Below, piece by piece: positions 1 to 8,680 of a stretch of 64,000 nt of DNA; the first letter of the stretch is position 1; the number at the start of each line of letters is the position of its first letter. Position numbers and translations under genes: made by a program. The notes under the pieces were generated by a model, which was not told where the DNA came from, did no database searches, and was given only the letters and a program-made list of their open reading frames with translations. The stretch comes from Topomyia yanbarensis (Eukaryota; Arthropoda; Insecta; Diptera; Culicidae): NCBI RefSeq assembly GCF_030247195.1, contig NC_080671.1, forward strand, positions 73,221,412-73,285,411, written 5' to 3'.

Positions 1-80
1 TGTAGTACATTCATTATTAACGGAAAAATAGTGTTTTGAAAAATCTTTCGAAAACGACTCGGAAAGTGAAAATTAATAAA

Positions 81-238
81 ATGAAAAATAAGCCAAAGGC
101 TGCTAAGAAACGCAGTCACTGAAAAGGCGGTAGCAAATGCCACCAAAACATCAAAGGCTGCAGCGAACAAGCCGAAGACTCCAAAGCCAAAGAAGGCCGC
201 CAAACCTGCCAAGAAAGCTGCCCGAAGAAGAAAAGTAA
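81..238 (+). pseudogene. Histone H1 C-terminal tail, frameshifted fragment
   Basis: The translation is the lysine-, alanine- and proline-rich tail typical of linker histone H1, the protein that binds linker DNA between nucleosomes. An opening frame gives KNKPKAAKKRSH and stops. The next frame continues with AVTEKAVANATKTSKAAANK, KPKTPKPKKAAKPAKK and so on to about 232, so one base has been lost near 110-114. A further shift near 221-230 is likely, because the normal lysine-rich ending and stop fall in another frame (a TAA lies at 236-238). The globular winged-helix domain is absent: positions 1-80 do not translate into it in any frame. A histone 3' stem-loop follows at the usual distance, which supports the call. 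It is a relic and not an expressed gene. Confidence 0.8.
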
Positions 239-264
239 ATTCACGCGTCTCTAATTTTGCCAAC

Positions 265-280
265 AGTCCTTTTCAGGACT
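265..280 (+). promoter_or_regulatory. Histone mRNA 3'-end stem-loop
   Basis: AGTCCTTTTCAGGACT forms a 6-bp stem with a TTTC loop, as in replication-dependent histone pre-mRNAs, where stem-loop-binding protein and U7 snRNP direct cleavage without polyadenylation. It lies 27 nt after the end of the H1 relic. TAAAGAAT starts at 294, 14 nt after the stem, where a histone downstream element is expected. The second stem-loop at 7700 has the same box at the same spacing. Confidence 0.85.
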
Positions 281-351
281 AACAAAATTCTTGTAAAGAA
301 TTAGTGGTGCTTATTTTCCGTTAGCGCTGTTAATTGTGGATGGATTTGTGT

Positions 352-396
352 CATAGTTATATGCAAACCGTCCTTAGGATGAATATATAATGGAAA
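352..396 (+). repeat. Short direct repeat flanking the retrotransposon, copy 1
   Basis: A block starting CATAGTTAT and containing CAAACCGTCCTTA and ATAATGGAAAA recurs at about 6892-6938 in the same orientation with a few changes. One copy lies on each side of the I element, inside sequence that appears to be histone spacer. The copies are too diverged and too far from the element ends to be its target-site duplication. A repeated histone-spacer unit is the simplest reading. Confidence 0.55.
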
Positions 397-496
397 AAGA
401 AATTTATTAGGAAGATCCTTTTATTTTTTTTTATTCAATTCGTTTATTTGATAGGCACAAATGCGTTAGCTTGGCGGTGCCAAATTCTTTTGTTTT

Positions 497-860
497 TACA
501 TTTTGGATATCTTAAAACTAGGAGGTTACAATGTTGAAATATTTTTTTTATACAAGAAAAAAAAAAGTTTACAGCTATCTTAAGACTAGAAATAAGATTC
601 AATATACAAGAGAGGGCCAAAAGATTTTTTTATGAAAAATTTTAAAACAAGGGATTCAGTTTGATATACAAGAGGGGGAGTAATAGTATTTTACGAAATA
701 TTTTACAGTTATCTTAAAACTAACAAAAGGTGGAACAAATATTTATGAGAAATTTCACAGATATCTTAAAACTAGGGATACAATTCTATTTACAAGATGG
801 AGGACAAGAGTTTCAATAAAGAGTAAAAATTACAGCTATCTTAAAACTAGGAATACAGAA
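497..860 (-). repeat. ~70-bp tandem repeats in the 3' UTR of the I element
   Basis: TATCTTAAAACTAGG-type blocks occur at about 507-522, 577-590, 709-722, 761-776 and 837-850, with a decayed one near 638-652. Between them, AT-rich spacers often contain 'tacaagaggg'. The unit is about 70 bp. The array lies between the ORF2 stop and the element's 3' end, so it belongs to the transcript. Direct repeats in LINE 3' UTRs are known, and a role in RNA recognition by the element's reverse transcriptase is possible but only inferred. Confidence 0.7.
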
Positions 861-1267
861 ATCAAATTTGATTTTTTAACGAAGACTTATGCTTGGTCAA
901 GATATTTCAGAGGGGGGCCTATTTCCACATCAGTGTAGCAGCAGGTGTGTCGAGGACAGGGGAGAGAAGACGTATATGGTGACAGGGAAAGAAGAGCAAA
1001 ACTTGCAACTATCGCGCAAACGGGAGATCAGCGAAACAAATTTGCGCCTCAGTCTAGTAAGTCGTCGAGTACCGGGTTGGCGGATGGTATTATTCGGACC
1101 CGCGGGGAATCCTTAAAAAGTCATCGGACATCAAGTCGCTCTCGCTTCAGTTTCCTTCTATGCAGGCGTAGTGGTAAAGGCGACGGCGGTTACATAGTGG
1201 CACTCTGCAGCTGATCGGTTCCACAAGCAAGAGGAAATTTCTAAAAACAAGAAATAAAAGAGAGGGG
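861..1267 (-). other. Remainder of the I-element 3' UTR, no gene
   Basis: Sequence between the repeat array and the ORF2 stop codon. It is less AT-rich than the array and carries only short overlapping open frames with no recognisable motif. It is read as 3' untranslated sequence of the retrotransposon. Confidence 0.6.
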
Positions 1268-4200
1268 CTAAATTGGGATATTTATCGTTTTAATGAAATT
1301 GTAAATAAGGGACATATAGGGGAGATCGCGATTTGCTAGCATATCCCGGACTGGGACATTGGGTGGTCTACCTCGGGCCCGAAGGGAATCCTTTAACAGA
1401 GACCTGGCGTCACAATCCTCGGCACAAACCCAGACAACGTGGTCGATGTCGTGATAACCCTCGTCACAAGCGCACAGACTACTCTCCGCAAGCCCAATAC
1501 GCCGCAAATGTGCATGCAACGTGTAGTGGTTAGACATGAGCCGGGACATTACACGAATAAAATCCCGACCCACATCCATCCCCCTGAACCAAGGCTTCGT
1601 TGATACCTTCGGGATAATGGAATGTAGCCATCGTCCAAGTTCACCATTGCTCCATGAGGTTTGCCAACTGTTGAGTGTCCTCTGACGACAAATACTAAAA
1701 AATTCGTTGAAGCAGATTGGTCTTTCGTATATGTCACCATTTAATGCGCCCACCTTTGCTAATGAGTCGGCCTTTTCATTGCCTGGGATAGAGCAATGAG
1801 AGGGGACCCAAACAAAGGTAATCTGGTAAGATTTTTCAGATAACGTATACAAGGACTCCCGTATCTTCCCCAGAAAATACGGGAATTGTTTTTTGGGCTT
1901 CATCGCACGAAGAGCCTCGATAGAGCTGAGGCTGTCCGAGATGATGAAGTAGTGATCTGTGGGCAGAGTGTCGATGATCCCAAGGGTGTACTGAATAGCA
2001 GCTAATTCTGCGACGTAAACTGAAGCGGGATCATTGAGCTTGAATGAAGCGGTGATAGTATTATTGAAGATACCGAAGCCAGTGGACCCATCGAGATTCG
2101 ATCCGTCAGTGTAGAACATTTTGTCACAGTCGACTTCACGGAATTTATTATAAAATATATTGGGGATCACTTGAGGGAGTATATGGTCCGGTATTCCACG
2201 AATCTCTTCCTTCATGGATGTGTCGAAGAATACAGTAGAATCAGAAGTATCTAGAAAACGGGCATGGTTGGGATTATACGAAGAAGGATTGATGCTCTGT
2301 GCCATGTAGTCGAAGTACAAGGACATAAAAGGGGTTTGAGAATTAAGCTCGACGAGTCTTTCGAAGTTTTCAATCACCAACGGGTTCAAGATATCGCATC
2401 GAATGAGCAATCGATATGAGAGTTCCCAAAATCGATTTTTCAACGGGAGAACGCCCGACAGCACTTCGAGACTCATCGTATGGGTCGACTGCATGCACCC
2501 TAAGGCGATACGCAAACAACGATACTGAATTCTTTCGAGTTTGATGAAATGTATGTTCGCCGCGGAGCGAAAGCAGAAGCATCCGTATTCCATTACCGAC
2601 AGTATCGTTGTTTGATACAACCTAATTAGGTCTCCTGGGTGGGCACCCCACCATGTTCCAGTTATTGTCCGGAGAAAATTGATCCTTTGTTGGCATTTTT
2701 GTTTCAGATACCTAATGTGACATCCCCAGGTACCTTTCGAGTCGAACCAGACCCCGAGATATTTAAATGTGAAGACCTGATTGATCGTTACACCCATGAG
2801 TAGAAGCTGGAGTTGCGCCGGCTCACGCTTCCTAGAAAAGACGACCAGCTCAGTTTTCTCCGTGGAGAACTCGATACCCAGCTGAAGAGCCCAAGCAGAC
2901 AAATTGTCCAAAGTATCTTGTAATGGTTCTTGCAAATCGGCAGCTTTGGGCCCTGTAACAGAGACCACCCCGTCGTCTGCAAGTTGCCTTAGCGTGCATG
3001 AATTGGCAAGACAATCGTCAATGTCATTCACGTAAAAATTGTAGAGTAGGGGACTTAGACATGAGCCCTGGGGAAGACCCATGTAGCTAAATCGCGATGT
3101 TGTTAAGTCGCCATGCGAAAAATGCATATGCTTCTCAGACAACAGGTTTAGCAAAAAGTTATTTAAAATCGGCGAAAGACCATGCTGATGCAGCTTCTCT
3201 GAAAGAACATTGATAGAAACTGAGTCAAAAGCCCCCTTAATATCCAAGAAGACTGATGCCATCTGCTCTTTGTTAGCATAGGCCATTTGGATTTCTGTAG
3301 AAAGCAACGCAAGGCAATCGTTCGTCCCTTTGCCTTTGCGGAAGCCAAATTGTGTATCTGACAGTAAGCCATTTGCTTCGACCCAATTGTCGAGGCGAAA
3401 CAAGATCATTTTCTCGAACAACTTCCGGATACAGGAAAGCATTGCAATCGGTCGGTACGAGTTGTGGTCGGAGGCTGGTTTTCCCGGTTTTGCGATGGCG
3501 ATGACCTTCACTTGCCTCCAGTCGTGAGGAACAATGTTACCCTCAAGGAACTTGTTAAATAAATTCAGCAAACGCCTTTTAGCAGAATCAGGCAGATTCT
3601 TCAACAAGTTGAATTTGATTCTGTCTAACCCCGGGGCGTTATTGTTGCACGATAAGAGGGCAAGTGAGAACTCCACCATCGAAAACGGTGTTTCGTTCGC
3701 GGTATCGTGAGGAGACGCAGCGTGGTATGTTTTCTGTACCGGGACAGAGTCTGGACAGATCTTCTTGGCGAAGGCGAATATCCAGCGGTTTGAATATTCC
3801 ACGTTCTCGTTAATACTATTTCGGTTACGCATACGTCGAGCCGTACCCCAAAGAGTGCTCATCGCTGTTTCTCTCGTTAACCCGTCGACGAACCGGCGCC
3901 AATAACTGCGTTTCTTGGCTTTCATCAAACACTTCATTCGCTTTTCTAGCGACGCGTACTGTCGATAGCTATCGGGTAACCCGTCGTCCCGAAAGGTTTT
4001 ATACGCAGTGGACTTTTCCGCGTACAGTTCTGAGCACTCTTTGTCCCACCACAGGGTGGGAGATCGTCCGTGGGTGTTCTCGCCCGGTACTGGTTTAGTC
4101 TGAGCTTGATTCGCACTGTCGAGAATCAAGCCAGCCAAAAACCTGTACTCTTCCTCCGGAGGAAGTTCTTGAATGGATTCGATTTTAGCGGATATCGCGG

Positions 4201-4975
4201 TCGCGTAACTCTTCCAATCAATGTTCCGTGTGAGGTCATATGAGACATTGATTGTTTCTGATGGTCTTGAACCGTTGGCAATTGAAATTACGATAGGCAA
4301 ATGGTCGCTACCGTGGGGATCAGGGATCACCTTCCACGTGCAATCTAACTGTAGCGAAGTCGAGCATAGAGATAAATCCAACGCGCTTGCGCGTGTTGGT
4401 GGTGTAGGAATCCGTGTCATTTCTCCCGTGTTTAAGATGGTCATGTTGAAATTGTCGCAAAGATCTTGGATTAATGTTGATCTGTTATCATCGTGAAGAC
4501 CACCCCATACCGTACCGTGCGAGTTAAAGTCTCCTAGAACTAGCCGCGGTGCCGGTAGGAATTCCGTGATATTACAAAGCGTTCGGTTCCCTACCGACGC
4601 TCTAGGGGGAATGTAGATGGAAGCAATGCTAAGGTATTTGCTTTTGATCCTTATTTCACAAGCGACAACTTCAATGCCTGGTGTCGAAGGGAGGTTAATT
4701 CGGTTGAAAGAATAGCACTTTTTAATCCCCAAAAGTACTCCTCCATAGGGGTTTTCTCGATCCAGACGAATTATATTAAAGTCGTGGAAGTTGAGATTTA
4801 TATCGGAAGTTAACCAAGTTTCACATAATGCGAAAACATCACATTTTAAACTATTTAGTAAAAATTTAAAGGAATCAATTTTCGGGAGGATACTTCTGCT
4901 GTTCCACTGTAGAACAGTGATCGAATCAGTGACCTCGTTCGATGACTTAGCCATCGAAGGATACGATCGCTGCAA
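1268..4975 (-). CDS. I-element ORF2: endonuclease-reverse transcriptase-RNase H
   Basis: The open frame has 1235 residues and no break. Residues about 20-232 are an APE-type endonuclease that nicks target DNA: N25, E52, Y121, GDFN at 148-151 and SDH at 223-225. Residues about 488-760 are the reverse transcriptase, with QFGFRKG at 542, LDIKGAFD with D578, LPQGS at 634 and the catalytic ADD at 666-668 (LADD replaces the commoner F/YADD). Residues about 950-1075 are RNase H with D957, E990, D1014, H1060 and D1070 all kept. A C-x-C-x4-H-x3-H-x4-C cluster follows at 1168-1184. The first ATG is at 4975. A second ATG at 4954 overlaps the ORF1 stop as ATGGCTAA and is the likelier start for termination-coupled reinitiation. 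The product should act with ORF1 protein as a ribonucleoprotein. Confidence 0.93.
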   Translation of the reverse strand: MQRSYPSMAKSSNEVTDSITVLQWNSRSILPKIDSFKFLLNSLKCDVFALCETWLTSDINLNFHDFNIIRLDRENPYGGVLLGIKKCYSFNRINLPSTPGIEVVACEIRIKSKYLSIASIYIPPRASVGNRTLCNITEFLPAPRLVLGDFNSHGTVWGGLHDDNRSTLIQDLCDNFNMTILNTGEMTRIPTPPTRASALDLSLCSTSLQLDCTWKVIPDPHGSDHLPIVISIANGSRPSETINVSYDLTRNIDWKSYATAISAKIESIQELPPEEEYRFLAGLILDSANQAQTKPVPGENTHGRSPTLWWDKECSELYAEKSTAYKTFRDDGLPDSYRQYASLEKRMKCLMKAKKRSYWRRFVDGLTRETAMSTLWGTARRMRNRNSINENVEYSNRWIFAFAKKICPDSVPVQKTYHAASPHDTANETPFSMVEFSLALLSCNNNAPGLDRIKFNLLKNLPDSAKRRLLNLFNKFLEGNIVPHDWRQVKVIAIAKPGKPASDHNSYRPIAMLSCIRKLFEKMILFRLDNWVEANGLLSDTQFGFRKGKGTNDCLALLSTEIQMAYANKEQMASVFLDIKGAFDSVSINVLSEKLHQHGLSPILNNFLLNLLSEKHMHFSHGDLTTSRFSYMGLPQGSCLSPLLYNFYVNDIDDCLANSCTLRQLADDGVVSVTGPKAADLQEPLQDTLDNLSAWALQLGIEFSTEKTELVVFSRKREPAQLQLLLMGVTINQVFTFKYLGVWFDSKGTWGCHIRYLKQKCQQRINFLRTITGTWWGAHPGDLIRLYQTTILSVMEYGCFCFRSAANIHFIKLERIQYRCLRIALGCMQSTHTMSLEVLSGVLPLKNRFWELSYRLLIRCDILNPLVIENFERLVELNSQTPFMSLYFDYMAQSINPSSYNPNHARFLDTSDSTVFFDTSMKEEIRGIPDHILPQVIPNIFYNKFREVDCDKMFYTDGSNLDGSTGFGIFNNTITASFKLNDPASVYVAELAAIQYTLGIIDTLPTDHYFIISDSLSSIEALRAMKPKKQFPYFLGKIRESLYTLSEKSYQITFVWVPSHCSIPGNEKADSLAKVGALNGDIYERPICFNEFFSICRQRTLNSWQTSWSNGELGRWLHSIIPKVSTKPWFRGMDVGRDFIRVMSRLMSNHYTLHAHLRRIGLAESSLCACDEGYHDIDHVVWVCAEDCDARSLLKDSLRARGRPPNVPVRDMLANRDLPYMSLIYNFIKTINIPI

Positions 4976-6254
4976 GGAGGGGCCATTTAGTAGTCAACTG
5001 CTTCAAAAATGTTTGCACTATAGGGAGAAAACGTATCAGAAGGCTTTTAAGAGGATCGGTAACATTGAAAGCTGTGAAAATTAAGTCCACGATGTCAGAA
5101 AATTTCATTAGTCCATTACTGGACTGAGTGTCTGTTTGAAAAAGAGGGACACTTGGGGTTTCTGGTGTCCCTGGAAGTAGTGGGTACTCCTTGTTTGAAT
5201 TAAAATTTCCAAATCCAGGAGCAGATTGCTTCGGCATTAGTGCAGCACTTCCGTTGGATTTATTAGATGTGGTTGGCGCACTCTCAGAGGAGGACACCTT
5301 GGGACCCTTACGGGGCAGTCTAGGGGAGGCAGGATTTCTCCGCTTCCTGGACTCCCCCGGGTTAACAAAAGATGTTCCCTCTTGTGGATTATCAGATTCT
5401 TGCTCAACAGGAGCCAAAAGAGCAAAGGAGTTTTCGGAAAGGACAGATGGCGAAGCATTCTTTAACATTTCTGCATAAGAGCGCTTCGAGCGTTCCTTGA
5501 GGGAGCGCTTAATTTTATCCCCGCGCTGTTTGTACGCAGGGCATGATTTAAGAGCATGCGGAGGGCCCCCGCAGTAAACACACTTTTCAGTGTCTTTGTC
5601 ACAAGAGTCATCCTCATGCTCTCCACCGCACTTGCCACATCGTTTTTTATTGCCACAAAAGGTGGCTGTGTGGCCCAACTGTTTGCAGTTGCTGCAGTTC
5701 ATTACCCGCGGTACAAACAGGCGTACAGGCAGGCGAACCCTATCCAGAAGGACATAATTTGGAAGAGACGATCCGGCGAAAGTCACCCGAAGCGAGGCTG
5801 ATGGTATATAGGATTCTTTATCTCCAGCGAGCGTGTGCAATTTCTTGCAGTCTAATATTTTCACCGGCTTTAGTAGGGGGTTTTTAAAACAGCCAGCCCC
5901 ATACTTCAGCACGTCCTCGCATGTCAAACTCGCCTCGGTTATGACCCCGTCGACCTCTACATCTACACACGGTACATACACCCTATAATGCTGCGTAAAG
6001 CGGGTACAGGAAGCAATCCCGTTTGCCTGTGCGAGGTCGCTAACAACAATTTTTAACTTATTCGCGCGAACCTTTGTAATCTGGGTCACGGCCGAGTAAT
6101 GCTCTGTCAGATCACGTGATATTTTCAAAATATCAAATGATTTATTGGTGGTCCGGAAGTAAACCACAAATGGCCCAGTCGAGTTCTCTGGGTATGCTTT
6201 TAGGGGGTTTGGTAGGAGGCTTATCAGGGGATGTTTCATCATCCATATTATCAT
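4947..6254 (-). CDS. I-element ORF1: gag-like RNA-binding protein, N-terminus probably frameshifted
   Basis: The 435-residue product has three CCHC zinc knuckles in a row: C197/C200/H205/C210, C216/C219/H223/C228 and C235/C238/H243/C248. A basic stretch (RSLKERSKRSY) follows, then a Ser/Pro-rich tail. ORF1 proteins of this type coat the element RNA and act as nucleic-acid chaperones in the ribonucleoprotein. Conserved-looking sequence starts near residue 21 (YPENSTGPFVVYF). The residues before that (MIIWMMKHPL) look unlike a gag N-terminus. An ATG at 6277-6279 opens another frame with an acidic, proline-rich start (MSLDGQPTDDN, then DKPPTKPP) that stops near 6146. A one-base indel near 6190-6215 would join it to the main frame. 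The stop overlaps the ORF2 start region. Confidence 0.85.
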   Translation of the reverse strand: MIIWMMKHPLISLLPNPLKAYPENSTGPFVVYFRTTNKSFDILKISRDLTEHYSAVTQITKVRANKLKIVVSDLAQANGIASCTRFTQHYRVYVPCVDVEVDGVITEASLTCEDVLKYGAGCFKNPLLKPVKILDCKKLHTLAGDKESYIPSASLRVTFAGSSLPNYVLLDRVRLPVRLFVPRVMNCSNCKQLGHTATFCGNKKRCGKCGGEHEDDSCDKDTEKCVYCGGPPHALKSCPAYKQRGDKIKRSLKERSKRSYAEMLKNASPSVLSENSFALLAPVEQESDNPQEGTSFVNPGESRKRRNPASPRLPRKGPKVSSSESAPTTSNKSNGSAALMPKQSAPGFGNFNSNKEYPLLPGTPETPSVPLFQTDTQSSNGLMKFSDIVDLIFTAFNVTDPLKSLLIRFLPIVQTFLKQLTTKWPLLAAIVSFDG

Positions 6255-6549
6255 CGGTGGGCTGACCGTCGAGGGACATTTTAGCGCGAGATCAGCACTT
6301 CGCGCAAAGAACGATAAAAAGAGCAGTAACGGAATGTATCAAGGGCAAAACAGAAAATAATAGTAGAAGGGAAACAGGTACTTATCTTTTCGATGCCGAT
6401 GACCTTTGCTGGGACTGGCTGACAATACCAGCACGACACACTTTGTTTTCGAAACAAAGGCCTAGCAATCACAACTGGTTTTGACACTGCACTGAGCACT
6501 GGACACAATAAAAACTGAGCCGGGGAAGGCAACTGCAAAAGCACTAGCA
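6255..6549 (-). other. I-element 5' UTR
   Basis: Leader between the promoter and ORF1. It contains the ATG at 6277-6279 that may be the ancestral ORF1 start. The other open frames here are short and have no motif. Confidence 0.6.
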
Positions 6550-6585
6550 CACGTCTTATCCGAGCGCAAGTCGAACAACGAATGG
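6550..6585 (-). promoter_or_regulatory. Internal TATA-less promoter: initiator plus DPE
   Basis: Reading the minus strand from the 5' end, CCATTC matches the insect initiator (TCAKTY) at five of six bases. Counting its A (6583) as +1, AGACGTG occupies exactly +28 to +34 (6556-6550), the canonical position and sequence of a downstream promoter element. I, Jockey and related LINE-like elements use such internal RNA polymerase II promoters, so each new full-length copy carries its own. The match also supports this as the true 5' end. Confidence 0.75.
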
Positions 6586-6595
6586 TCCTTTTATT

Positions 6596-7642
6596 AATTT
6601 GTAAAATTAAAAATAATTATCATATAAGAAAATATTTTTCAAATTAATCTACAAACCCGAAGGTTTTTGCAAATCCTTCCAAGAAAATCAATGATGAAAA
6701 TAATTTCATTTAACGCACAAAAGAATGGCTTTCCATCTGCACCGAAAAGTTAATAAATAGGAACGCCTTGATGCAAAGCGTGCTCATTCGGTATGAGCTG
6801 CAAAAGGGGAATGTTCGTATGTGTGTACGCAGTAGCAACAAATCGCCGGAAAGGTTTGAATCGTTTCAAAAGATTCTCGTCATGTATCACCATAGTTATC
6901 TACAAACCGTCCTTATTAGGACGAATTCATAATGGAAAATGATGGGTTGGTAATATATATGACATAACAGGGGTTTCGTGACCATACTTCGAAGTTATTT
7001 CAAATCTTGCAAAGCATAAATTGACATAATTTCAATGATTGTTCCTATATGAATCAAATGACAAATTTTCAGTTTAACACGGCAATAACTTTGCAACTTA
7101 TAGAACAATTTTATACTTTTAGTTATCATATAATAACTGTCATCTCTTCCATCACTTTAACCCTCTGCTGCCAACCCCGTGGTTTTGCGGGGTTAAGGAG
7201 AATCATTGTAAAATGTCCAATACACGATTTTATGTTGTTACCTCCACTAAAACCACTTCAAAATACTCCCACCTGTCATACAAGTACATTGTCTGCTTGT
7301 TGAAATCATATGAAATTATTGACCTGTATTCAATGCGGAGAACTCGGTAATAAAATTGTTTTACTGAATAGACTAACGAACGGGATCCCCATCAGGAAAA
7401 TTTCGCTGAGCCCGGTGAATCGAAATTAATGCGCAAAATTTAGCCATTTGCAAGAGATACAAGCAGAATTTAAGAATATGATCATCGCGGTTATGTCCCG
7501 GACATTACCCGCCCCTAGTTTTTCGCTAAGTGTGATTCATTTCTGTACGCTAGGAAAAAGATTCCGATGGTTGTTTCGAAAGATTTTAACATTGATATTT
7601 CAAAGCAAGAAAAAATGAAATTTGCTCATTTCATGGATGAAT
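6596..7642. other. AT-rich spacer between element and second histone stem-loop, no gene
   Basis: No coding sequence is recognisable. It holds copy 2 of the short direct repeat (about 6892-6938), which includes a small GTCCT-TATT-AGGAC hairpin. It is read as decayed histone spacer. Confidence 0.5.
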
Positions 7643-7699
7643 GTCTCAACGAGCTTAGAATCCAGCGCATCTCCTATCAACGCAGACGCCACCAACAAA

Positions 7700-7715
7700 G
7701 GTTCTTTTCAGAACC
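7700..7715 (+). promoter_or_regulatory. Second histone mRNA 3'-end stem-loop
   Basis: GGTTCTTTTCAGAACC is a perfect 6-bp stem with a TTTC loop and matches the histone consensus closely. TAAAGAAT starts at 7729, 14 nt after the stem, exactly as at the first stem-loop. The gene it served is almost gone: about 46 nt upstream, CAACGAGCTTAG (7643-7654) resembles the last codons of histone H3 (ERA-stop), but nothing further upstream confirms this. Confidence 0.8.
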
Positions 7716-7740
7716 ACCATAATTATTATAAAGAATAACT

Positions 7741-8000
7741 TGAAACATTCCCACATATTTCATTTAATATCATTCGTTGAATTACAAGTCAAACGAGTAG
7801 TCACGACACTCCGGTTTACATTATCCACCCATCTTTTTTTTGTCGAAATATGTTCTATAATATCAAAACAAGCAAAAACCGCTAAAAACAAATTTAAATT
7901 TTTTTTTGGTTCCCTGAAGTTAGAAATTTTTGATGAAATAAATTCGAAAAATTTGACAATTTAATTGTGATGCTTTATGATTTCAACAAAAAAAACCAGC
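7741..8000. other. AT-rich sequence, no gene
   Basis: No coding or structural signal beyond AT-richness. Short open frames here lack any motif. Confidence 0.4.
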
Positions 8001-8330
8001 GAGCTGGGCTTGCGAGCAGAACAAGTAAAAAGATGGCAGGGATTTAGGGTTCCAACACAATCATCGTGAAGAAATTTTTGAAAAAAAATTGAAACGGAAC
8101 GGGACTTCACAGTTCAAAACCAATGTTTTGTAAAATTTTAAAAAATACATTTTTTAGCTTAAAAATGGCATCTTTGATCAAATTTTCGCAATGAACTGAG
8201 CTTGGGAGCAGAGCAAATAAAAAGATAGGGATTTAGGGTGCCAACTAAATCATCGTGATAAAATTTTGAAAAAAATAGGAACGGGACTTCACAGTTTAAA
8301 ACCAAAGCTTTGTGAAATTTCATTGCCCAA
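8001..8330 (+). repeat. Diverged 192-bp tandem duplication
   Basis: 'gagctgggcttgcgagcag' at 8001 recurs as 'gaactgagcttgggagcag' at 8193. The following stretches also align (AAAAAGAT, GGGATTTAGGGT, ATCATCGTGA, CGGGACTTCACAG). The second copy is cut short by the adjoining simple repeat. Confidence 0.7.
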
Positions 8331-8336
8331 ATCATT

Positions 8337-8680
8337 TTTTTTATTTATTTTTTTTTATTTTATTTATTTATTTATTTTATTTATTTTATTTATTTTATTT
8401 ATTTTATTTATTTTATTTATTTTATTTATTTTATTTATTTTATTTATTTTATTTATTTTATTTATTTTATTTATTTTATTTATTTTATTTATTTTATTTA
8501 TTTTATTTATTTTATTTATTTTATTTATTTTATTTATTTTATTTATTTTATTTATTTAATTTAATTTATTTATTTTACTTATCTTATTTATTTTATTTAT
8601 ATTATTTATTTTATTTATTTTATTCATTTTATTTACTTTATTTTTTATTAGTTTTATTTTTATTTATTTCATTGCAAGCA
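8337..8680 (+). repeat. (TTTTATTTA)n 9-bp simple repeat
   Basis: About twenty nearly perfect 9-bp units lie at about 8360-8555, fading into degenerate TTTAT-rich sequence on both sides. Because the period is divisible by three, it makes artificial long open frames of Phe-Ile-Leu or Tyr-Leu-Phe repeats. These are not genes. Confidence 0.95.

Larger units (their letters stand above)
426..6585 (-). mobile_element. I-clade non-LTR retrotransposon, near full length
   Basis: On the minus strand the order is 5' UTR with promoter, ORF1 (zinc knuckles), ORF2 (endonuclease, reverse transcriptase, RNase H), then a repeat-rich 3' UTR ending in a short A-run. This is the layout of the I group of LINE-like elements, which move by target-primed reverse transcription. 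TCCTTTTATT occurs at 416-425 and again at 6586-6595, immediately outside both ends: a candidate 10-bp target-site duplication. The exact 3' border is blurred by the T-rich run at 421-432. ORF2 is open throughout and keeps its catalytic residues, so insertion was probably recent. ORF1 appears to carry an N-terminal frameshift. The clade is assigned from domain order and motifs, without a tree; Loner-like or I-like are both possible. Confidence 0.88.
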
